The notes under the pieces: model-generated
What the model was told of the DNA's origin: nothing
The model's input: the letters and a program-made list of their open reading frames with translations, nothing else
The model's database searches: none
Made by a program: the position numbers and the translations under genes
In this document: positions 58,317 through 64,000 of the stretch, piece by piece
Position numbering within the stretch: position 1 is the first letter of the stretch
Layout: each line of letters starts with the position of its first letter
NCBI RefSeq assembly: GCF_003259845.1
Contig: NZ_QLMJ01000005.1
Span: 1-64,000, forward strand
DNA from: Actinoplanes lutulentus
GTDB lineage: Bacteria > Actinomycetota > Actinomycetes > Mycobacteriales > Micromonosporaceae
Length of the DNA: 64,000 nt
Direction of reading: 5' to 3'

Positions 58317-58429
58317 AGGTAACCCAGCCACCACCGACCCGGCAAGATCGGCGCTCGACGGTCGGCGGGACGTTGCCCGCGTACCCGTCGCGCGAAAGCT
58401 CCACAGGGCGGCGAAGGCTTGCTGGATGG

Positions 58430-58476
58430 GCGTGGATGGGGTCGCACGGAACGACTCTGTGCGACCCCATCCACGC
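58430..58476. repeat. 18-bp perfect inverted repeat
   Basis: GCGTGGATGGGGTCGCAC pairs with its exact complement around an 11-nt loop. The fragment gggcgtggatgggg is flanked by related sequence. Likely hairpin. Confidence 0.85.
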
Positions 58477-58662
58477 CAGGGCCGAGATGGGAGCACACGC
58501 ACGCGTTATGTGTGAGCCCGTCACCGCTTCCGGCCTGTTACGTGTGCCCGGGTCTCGGTTGGAGCTCGGCTGCGGGTAGGCGTGACAGGGGCTCACCGTG
58601 TGCTGGCGTCTCGGTTGAGGTGGGCCTGGGCCGGCCGGGTCGGACTGGGCTTGGCCGGGCTA

Positions 58663-58717
58663 GACCTGACCTGACCCGACCCGACCTGACCCGACCCGAC
58701 CTGACGCGACGCGACCC
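58663..58717. repeat. GACYY pentanucleotide array
   Basis: Eleven 5-bp units of gacct, gaccc or gacgc. It lies in a region of general gctcgg/gccgggct repetitiveness. Confidence 0.8.
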
Positions 58718-58816
58718 GGCCGGCTGGACGCGGCTCGGCTCGGCCCGCCCGGCTGGGTAAAACGCGTTTCGTTCGAATGTGGCTGGTGGGGCTTGGGCGT
58801 ACCCAAGCAGGGTTTT

Positions 58817-59995
58817 TCAGCGGAAAGCGGCGTGGCCTGTCAGGGTTTGGCCGATCACCAGGGTGTGGATCTCGGAGGTGCCCTCGTAGGTGAGGACGGA
58901 CTCCAGGTTGTTGGCGTGGCGCAGCGGTGAGTACTCCAGGGTGATGCCGCTGCCGCCCAGGATCGTGCGGCACTCGCGGGCGATCGAGAGCGCGGTGCGG
59001 ACGTTGTTGAGTTTGCCGACGCTGATCTGGTGGGGTTTCAGGGTTCCGGCGTCCTTCAGGCGGCCCAGGTGCAGGGCCAGCAGCAGCGACGTGTTCAGGT
59101 CGACGGCCATGTTGGCCAGCTTCTCCTGGGTCAGCTGGAAAGCGGCGATCGGCCGGCCGAACTGGATGCGGGTGCCGGCGTAGTCCAGGGCTGCCTGGAG
59201 GCTGTCACGGGCGGCGCCGGTCGAGCCGAAGACGATGCCGAAACGGGCCTCGCTCAGGCAGCCGAGCGGCGCGCCCAGGCCGCGGGCTTCCGGGAGGCGG
59301 GCCGAGTCGGGCAGGCGTACCTCGTCGAGGATCAGTTCGCCGGTGATCGAGGCGCGCAGCGAGAGCTTCTGCTTGATGGTGCGGCTGGTGAAACCGGGTG
59401 TGCCACGGGGCACCAGGAAACCCCGGATTCCCTCTGACGTCTGCGCCCAGACCGTTGCCACGTCGGCGATGCTGCCGTTGGTGATCCACATCTTGGTGCC
59501 GGTCAGGATCCAGTCGTCGCCGTCGCGGACCGCGCGGGTGAGCATGTTGGCCGGGTCGCTGCCGAAGTCGGGCTCGGTCAGGCCGAAACAGCCGATCGCC
59601 TCGCCGGCCGCCATCCGGGGCAGCCACTCCTGCTTCTGCTCCTCGGAGCCGTATTTCCAGATGGAGAACATGGCGAGCGAACCCTGCACCGAGACGAAAC
59701 TGCGCAGCCCGGAATCGCCGGCCTCCAGCTCCAGGCAGGCCAGGCCGTACGCGACAGCGCTGGTCCCGGCGCAGCCGTAGCCTTCCAGGTGCATGCCGAG
59801 CAGGCCCAGTTTGCCCAGCTCCTGGGCCAGTTCGCGGGGGAACGTGCCCTCCTCGAACCAGCCCGCGACGTGCGGGCGGACCCGGTCGGCCACGAACCGG
59901 GCCACCGTCTCCTGGATCTGCCGCTCCTCGTCGCTGAGCAGGCTTGCGACGTCGAGCAGGTCGAGCGGGCCGGTGCCGGTTCTGTGCGTCGTCAT
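58817..59995 (-). CDS. Acyl-CoA dehydrogenase, glutaryl-CoA dehydrogenase type
   Basis: 392 residues from ATG 59995. The FAD/acyl-CoA motifs are CFGLTEPDFGSD and WITNGSIADVATVWA. The catalytic Glu lies in LTYEGTSEIHTLVIGQ, matching the TYEGT(H)xIH segment of glutaryl-CoA dehydrogenases, which convert glutaryl-CoA to crotonyl-CoA (lysine/tryptophan catabolism). Length is normal. Divergent from the prenyl synthase 64 bp away. The Ser/Gly details of substrate binding were not checked residue by residue, so a related acyl-CoA substrate remains possible. Confidence 0.87.
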   Translation of the reverse strand: MTTHRTGTGPLDLLDVASLLSDEERQIQETVARFVADRVRPHVAGWFEEGTFPRELAQELGKLGLLGMHLEGYGCAGTSAVAYGLACLELEAGDSGLRSFVSVQGSLAMFSIWKYGSEEQKQEWLPRMAAGEAIGCFGLTEPDFGSDPANMLTRAVRDGDDWILTGTKMWITNGSIADVATVWAQTSEGIRGFLVPRGTPGFTSRTIKQKLSLRASITGELILDEVRLPDSARLPEARGLGAPLGCLSEARFGIVFGSTGAARDSLQAALDYAGTRIQFGRPIAAFQLTQEKLANMAVDLNTSLLLALHLGRLKDAGTLKPHQISVGKLNNVRTALSIARECRTILGGSGITLEYSPLRHANNLESVLTYEGTSEIHTLVIGQTLTGHAAFR

Positions 59996-60059
59996 CCCCA
60001 GATGATGCCCTGGCGGGGGATCAGCGTCTTCCCAGGAGCGATGATCTAGCCTCAAGATC

Positions 60060-61052
60060 ATGACGGTGGTGAACGACTTCATCGACCCGGGTGTCCGGGA
60101 AACGATCTCCGGCTTTCTGGGAGACGTGGAGTCCGAGTTGCGCGCCGCGGTGGTCAGCCCGGAGCCGCTGGTCTCCGAGGTGGCCGCGTACCTCGTCGAG
60201 GCGGGTGGCAAACGGTTCCGGCCGCTGGTCGTGGCACTCGGAGCTGAATTCAGCGACGGTGGCCGGGACGCGGCTGTCGCCTCGGCCGTCGTCATGGAGC
60301 TGACCCACCTCGCCACGCTCTACCACGACGACGTGATGGACGAGGCGCCGATGCGCCGGGGTGCGGCCAGCGCCAACGCGCGCTGGACGAACTCGATCGC
60401 GGTCTACGTCGGCGACTTCCTGCTGGCTCGCGCTGCGAGCCTCGCCGCCGGCTTGGGAGAGGATGCGGTACGCCTTCAAGCCCGCACTCTCGCCCAGCTA
60501 GTCCGCGGCCAGCTGGCCGAGACGGTGGGCCCGCGCGGCGCCGACCCGATCCGGCACCACCTGCGTGTCATCGAGGACAAGACGGCCTGCCTGATCGCCA
60601 CGTCCGCGCGCCTCGGCGGGATGGCCGCCGGCCTGCCCGAGCACCACGTCACGACGCTCGACGCGTTCGGCACCTCGATCGGGATGGCCTTCCAGCTTTC
60701 CGACGACCTGCTCGACATCACGTCGGAGTCGGAGCAGTCCGGTAAGACGCCCGGTACCGACCTGCGGGAAGGCGTACCGACGCTCCCTGCTCTTTATGCA
60801 CTTGCCGCCGGTGACACGGGTGCTGACTCGCGGCGGCTCAGGGAGCTGCTCTCGGCCGGCCCGCTCACTGACGACGAGATGCACGCCGAGGCGCTGTTCC
60901 TGTTGCGTGAGTCGGCGGCGCTGAAGCAGGCACAGGAGACCGTCCATCGGTACGCCGAGGATGCCCGAGCTCACGCCGGGGCCCTGCCGTCCGGGGCGCC
61001 GCGGCGCACGCTCGAGGCGCTGTGCCACTACATCGCCGACCGGAACGGCTGA
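60060..61052 (+). CDS. Polyprenyl diphosphate synthase
   Basis: 330 residues. First Asp-rich motif DDVMD at 90-94 with GGKRFRPLV ahead of it; second motif DDLLD at 215-219 with GMAFQLSD. It condenses IPP onto an allylic diphosphate. A small residue (Ala85) at the fifth position before the first Asp motif suggests a long chain (medium- to long-chain, for menaquinone). In-family length is normal. No other isoprenoid genes are nearby. Confidence 0.9.
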   Translation: MTVVNDFIDPGVRETISGFLGDVESELRAAVVSPEPLVSEVAAYLVEAGGKRFRPLVVALGAEFSDGGRDAAVASAVVMELTHLATLYHDDVMDEAPMRRGAASANARWTNSIAVYVGDFLLARAASLAAGLGEDAVRLQARTLAQLVRGQLAETVGPRGADPIRHHLRVIEDKTACLIATSARLGGMAAGLPEHHVTTLDAFGTSIGMAFQLSDDLLDITSESEQSGKTPGTDLREGVPTLPALYALAAGDTGADSRRLRELLSAGPLTDDEMHAEALFLLRESAALKQAQETVHRYAEDARAHAGALPSGAPRRTLEALCHYIADRNG

Positions 61053-61114
61053 ACGCCTGACCGTCCGTCGTTTCAGCGATACCCGTGGTGCCCAGCCCTG
61101 AGTACGGTGACGGC

Positions 61115-61951
61115 ATGTCCGGCCTGCTCGAACGGCTCAGTCCCGGTGACCACGCCTGTCTGGTGGCCGGCGACGAGCCGTCCCTCACTCGCAGCGTGGC
61201 CGCGTACGTCCGAGCGGGCCTTCGTGCCCGTCACCGTGTCGTCTACCTCGGACACGGTGAACAGGTCGCCGCGGAGCTCTCCGCGCAGGGCGTGGACGTC
61301 CGGTCGGCACGCGCCGCCGGCCGCCTGCAGATCACGCCGGCCGCCGGGGAGTACGTGCACGGCGGCGGCTTCGACGTCGACGGCACGGTTGATCACTGGC
61401 GGGGCGAGGCCGAGCGGGCGCGGGCCGAGGGATTCCACGGATTCCGGGCGTTCGGCGACATGTCCTGGGCCGCCCGGACCGGGCGTGCCGCGTTCATGCC
61501 GCTGTACGAGGCCCGGGTCAACCGGCTCTTCGCCGAGGGCTTCGCGATGGGCGTCTGCCTGTACGACCGGCGGCTCTTCGGCGTGGCCGAGATGCGCGAC
61601 ATCATCCGCGCGCATCCCTGCACGATCACCGCGGAGACGAACCCGGATGCGGTTCCGCTGCTGCGGGCGGTGCGGATCGTGACACCGGTGGGTCTCGGTG
61701 TCCGGCTGGAGGGCGAGGCCGACCTGTCGAACCGGGACGCCCTCCGGACCGTGCTGGACCACCTCGCCGAGGAGCCCGGCGCCGTGCTGACCCTGGACGT
61801 CGCCGGCCTGCGGTTCGCCGACTCGGCGGCGGCGCGCACGATGCTGCGGGCGACCGGCAGCGGGCGGCGGCTGAGGATCGTCGGCTGCCTGCCCGCGCTG
61901 CGGCGGATGCTGTTGTTGCACGGTGCCGGGCCGGACGTGGAGTTCGTCTAG
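61115..61951 (+). CDS. MEDS-STAS protein
   Basis: 278 residues from ATG 61115 (a longer frame starts at 61085). The N-terminal ~175 residues are a MEDS domain: GDHACLVAGDEPSL, RHRVVYLG, GDMSWAARTG and the cysteine-containing GVCLYDRRLFG. The C-terminal ~90 are a STAS domain of anti-sigma-antagonist type (LTLDVAGLRFADSAAARTML), with Ser at the usual phosphorylation region (DSAA). It may sense a small ligand or redox state and act in a partner-switching pathway. No kinase or phosphatase partner is in the window. Confidence 0.8.
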   Translation: MSGLLERLSPGDHACLVAGDEPSLTRSVAAYVRAGLRARHRVVYLGHGEQVAAELSAQGVDVRSARAAGRLQITPAAGEYVHGGGFDVDGTVDHWRGEAERARAEGFHGFRAFGDMSWAARTGRAAFMPLYEARVNRLFAEGFAMGVCLYDRRLFGVAEMRDIIRAHPCTITAETNPDAVPLLRAVRIVTPVGLGVRLEGEADLSNRDALRTVLDHLAEEPGAVLTLDVAGLRFADSAAARTMLRATGSGRRLRIVGCLPALRRMLLLHGAGPDVEFV

Positions 61952-61955
61952 TTCT

Positions 61956-62969
61956 TTATGGGAAGGTCACCACGACCTTCTCGGCGGCGCCCGGTGTCGA
62001 GCCGAGCTCCAGGGCGCGCTGTGCTTCGGCGTACGGAATCCGGTCGCTGATCAGCAGTTCGTACCGCTCCCAGTGGTCGATGATGTCCCGGGTGACCTCG
62101 AAGATCTCGGTGGGGTAACCCATCGAGAGCACCACTGTCAGCTCGGTGGTGAGCAGACTGCCGAAGTCGACAGGCACCGGCTTCTTGTGCACCGCGACCA
62201 CGCCGACCGTGGCGCCGTGCTTCGCGGCGGCCAGGATGGTCTCCAGCACCACCGGGGCGCCGGCCGCGTCCAGGTAGATGTCGGTGTCCGGCCGCTCACC
62301 CCGCACGAAGCTGCGCGGCGCCGTGCCGTGGATCTCGCGCAGCCGGGCGGCCACGTCCTCCTCGGCCGAGTTGATCACGGCATGCGCGCCGACCTTGAGC
62401 GCTTTCTCCAGGCGGTTCGGCACGATGTCGACCACGACGACGTGCGCTCCGCGCAGCTGGTACGCGATAGCGGCCCCGAGCCCGACCGGACCGGCCCCGA
62501 AGACGACCACCTTGTCCCCGCTTTTCGGCGCGGTCCGGTTCACCGCGTGGCCGGCCACCGCCATTGGCTCGTTCAGTGCGAGCACCGCGAACGGGATGTG
62601 CTTCGGCACAGTGACCAGGTGGGTGCCGGCCACGGCGCCCCGGATCAGCACGAACTCGGAGAGCCCACCCTGCGCGCCGCCGCTGCCGATGATGCCGTCG
62701 CTCGACGCCATCGGGTTGAGCACCACGTGGTCACCGACGGTGAAGCCTTCAACCTCCGCGCCGACCTCCACGACCTCACCGGCCGGCTCGTGCCCGAGCG
62801 GGGTGGCACCCTGCCGCGGCGGGATGCCGCCGACCGATATGTAGAGGCCGTCCGACCCGCAGATGCCGCACGCCCGGATCTGGACGAGCACGTCAGCCGG
62901 GCCGGCCACCGGCTTCTCGATCTCCACGAACCCGGTCGTGCCGGGGCCTGTCACCTGTACCGATCGCAT
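61956..62969 (-). CDS. Zinc-dependent alcohol dehydrogenase, no structural zinc site
   Basis: 337 residues of the medium-chain dehydrogenase family. Catalytic zinc ligands lie in ACGICGSD and LGHEPAGEVVEVG. The NAD loop is VFGAGPVGLGAA. The stretch where the four structural-zinc Cys would be (NPMASSDGIIGSGGAQGG) has none. The subgroup resembles polyol or threonine dehydrogenases; substrate unknown. It is divergent from a LacI-family regulator, with a palindrome between, so it is likely a sugar or polyol catabolic gene under that repressor. Confidence 0.88.
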   Translation of the reverse strand: MRSVQVTGPGTTGFVEIEKPVAGPADVLVQIRACGICGSDGLYISVGGIPPRQGATPLGHEPAGEVVEVGAEVEGFTVGDHVVLNPMASSDGIIGSGGAQGGLSEFVLIRGAVAGTHLVTVPKHIPFAVLALNEPMAVAGHAVNRTAPKSGDKVVVFGAGPVGLGAAIAYQLRGAHVVVVDIVPNRLEKALKVGAHAVINSAEEDVAARLREIHGTAPRSFVRGERPDTDIYLDAAGAPVVLETILAAAKHGATVGVVAVHKKPVPVDFGSLLTTELTVVLSMGYPTEIFEVTRDIIDHWERYELLISDRIPYAEAQRALELGSTPGAAEKVVVTFP

Positions 62970-62992
62970 GGCGCACTCCGTTTCCGAGGCTT

Positions 62993-63008
62993 ACTTATAC
63001 GTATTAGT
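62993..63008. promoter_or_regulatory. LacI-type operator between dehydrogenase and regulator
   Basis: ACTTATACGTATTAGT is a 16-bp palindrome with one mismatched pair. It lies 23 bp from the dehydrogenase start and 20 bp from the regulator start, and is far more AT-rich than its surroundings. Confidence 0.7.
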
Positions 63009-63028
63009 TAGCCGGTACGATAGCTCGC

Positions 63029-63925
63029 GTGACCACCTCGGCGCGAGTGACGATGCGTGATGTCGCGCGGGCCAGCGGGGTCTCCCAGGCGACAGTGAGT
63101 TTCGTGCTCAACGAGACGGCGAACCAGACCATCCCGGACGCCACCCGCGAGCGGGTGCGGCGAGCGGCCGCCGAGCTGGGTTACGTGCCGCACTCCATCG
63201 CCCGGGCGCTGCGCGAGGGCGCGTCCCGGATCGTGGTGCTGGAGGCCGGCGGGCTGCCACGCGGCAACAGCCTGGAGAGTTTCATCGCCGGGCTCGACGC
63301 CGAGTTGGCGCTGGCCGGGCACAGCCTGCTTGTCTCGTACGGCTCCTCGGCCGCTGCGATCGAGGCCGTCTCACCACGTGCCGTGATCGACCTGCCCGCT
63401 GTCTACGCCAGCCCCGACCGGGAGGTCGCCGACGGCGGCTGGATCGACGGGATGGCGGCGCACACGCTGACCCAGATCGGACATCTGGCTGGTCGGGGTC
63501 ACCGCAAGATCGCGGTGGCGGTGCCTGCCGGCCCCGATCCGCTCTTTGCTTTGATGGCCGGGCACGTGCGGTCGGCGGCCCAGGAGCTGAGGCTGCCGCC
63601 ACCCGAGACAGTGCTGGTCGACGACCGTCCGGACCAGTTGCGGGCGCTCCTCGATGCGGGGATCACCGCCGTCGCCGGGCTGCACGACGACGCCGCTCTT
63701 GGCGTCCTCGCGGCGCTGAGCGACCTCGGGCTGCGTGCGCCGGACGACCTCGCGGTGATCGGTTTCGACGACACCCCGCAGGGCGCGCTCTGGCGGCCAC
63801 GGCTCACCAGCGTGCGGATCGACGCGCGAGCGTACGGGCGGCGCACTGCCCGTCAGGTGCTCGGCCTGCCGGTCGGCGATGCCACACCGGCGCCGGCCCA
63901 GGTGATCGTCCGGGACTCCGCTTAG
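63029..63925 (+). CDS. LacI-family transcriptional regulator
   Basis: 298 residues, slightly short of the usual 330-350. N-terminal HTH TMRDVARASGVSQATVSFVL and hinge helix RVRRAAAELGYVPHSIARAL. The effector domain has the periplasmic-binding fold with VIGFDDTP near the end. The first effector strand is shortened (RIVVLEAGGLPRGN). It probably represses the divergent dehydrogenase and itself through the palindrome between them. It is not a CebR-type candidate by position alone. Confidence 0.9.
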   Translation: MTTSARVTMRDVARASGVSQATVSFVLNETANQTIPDATRERVRRAAAELGYVPHSIARALREGASRIVVLEAGGLPRGNSLESFIAGLDAELALAGHSLLVSYGSSAAAIEAVSPRAVIDLPAVYASPDREVADGGWIDGMAAHTLTQIGHLAGRGHRKIAVAVPAGPDPLFALMAGHVRSAAQELRLPPPETVLVDDRPDQLRALLDAGITAVAGLHDDAALGVLAALSDLGLRAPDDLAVIGFDDTPQGALWRPRLTSVRIDARAYGRRTARQVLGLPVGDATPAPAQVIVRDSA

Positions 63926-63940
63926 GACGGGCCGGGCTAA

Positions 63941-63972
63941 GGGCGGATCGGGCTTAGGGCGGATCGGGCTTA
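63941..63972. repeat. Two 16-bp tandem repeats at the window end
   Basis: gggcggatcgggctta occurs twice in direct succession, preceded by a related gggccgggctaa. Just past the LacI stop. The window ends soon after. Confidence 0.7.
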
Positions 63973-64000
63973 GGGAGTGCTCGCGTAAAAGTTGCCGTAC

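Larger units (their letters stand above)
58173..58816. other. 640-bp gene-free stretch rich in long hairpins
   Basis: No gene is supported. Between convergent qsuB and the acyl-CoA dehydrogenase lie three long palindromes (58203-58255, 58267-58316, 58430-58476), a duplicated ~100-bp region around 58480-58620 with gtgtg/ctcggttg motifs, and a GACYY pentamer array (58663-58717). Confidence 0.65.

Noticed and set aside
63029..63925. The LacI regulator as CebR for the xylanase
   Set aside because: It sits 22 kb away, has its own divergent target and a different palindrome (ACTTATACGTATTAGT), so control of the CebR box is not supported.

Overview
The window is about 64 kb of very GC-rich actinobacterial chromosome. 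Codon use is strongly GC-biased, overlapping ATGA/GTGA/TGATG gene junctions are common, and the gene content (oxygenase MpaB family, ECF sigma factor with a DGPF partner, CebR-type operator, quinate/shikimate genes of the Corynebacterium qsu type) fits a soil or plant-associated actinomycete. Micromonosporaceae (Actinoplanes-like) is my best guess, by inference only. I see no prophage, insertion sequence or CRISPR array.

Layout. 1-12 kb: a truncated array of 23-bp repeats, a YdeI/DUF1905-type protein, a PQ-loop membrane protein, a secreted tripeptidyl-aminopeptidase-like hydrolase, a small minus-strand operon ending in an NmrA-like reductase, three cobalamin genes (cobL-cobM-cobK), and a plus-strand flavin electron-transfer module (ferric-reductase-like membrane flavoprotein, FMN-carrier protein, ApbE flavin transferase). 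12-23 kb: two acetyltransferases, a tRNA Gly-Cys-Val cluster, an HtrA-like protease, a reduced PEP/pyruvate-dikinase-like protein with its partner, a TetR/MpaB pair, a chemoreceptor fused to PilZ, and a second, near-identical tRNA Gly-Cys-Val cluster 9,675 bp downstream of the first.

24-31 kb holds an unusual two-gene biosynthetic locus: a KS-AT-ACP polyketide synthase fused to an alpha-oxoamine synthase, followed by an MMPL exporter. 31-38 kb is a tightly coupled five-gene operon (SWIM-like zinc protein, unknown protein, VWA, MoxR/YehL-type AAA+, DUF5682-like protein) of unknown function. 38-42 kb has a GH10 xylanase with a perfect CebR-type operator and two small genes, one Imm21-like. 42-49.5 kb is a second, different MoxR system (S1C protease, MoxR, DUF58, two VWA proteins) followed by a VWA/membrane-protein pair.

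49.5-52.6 kb carries an ECF42-type sigma factor whose C-terminus looks like a truncated tyrosine recombinase, with its DGPF partner, and a DUF998 protein. 53.4-58.2 kb is a divergent quinate/shikimate locus: an Nramp-related transporter lacking the metal-site residues and a QsuD-like dehydrogenase on one side, a TetR regulator and QsuB dehydroshikimate dehydratase on the other, with a palindromic operator between. 58.8-64 kb has a glutaryl-CoA-dehydrogenase-like enzyme, a polyprenyl diphosphate synthase, a MEDS-STAS protein, and a zinc dehydrogenase/LacI divergent pair with a palindromic operator.

The gene-free stretches are not empty. At least three families of dispersed palindromic repeats recur tens of kilobases apart, mostly at gene 3' ends, and one 640-bp gap contains several long hairpins.
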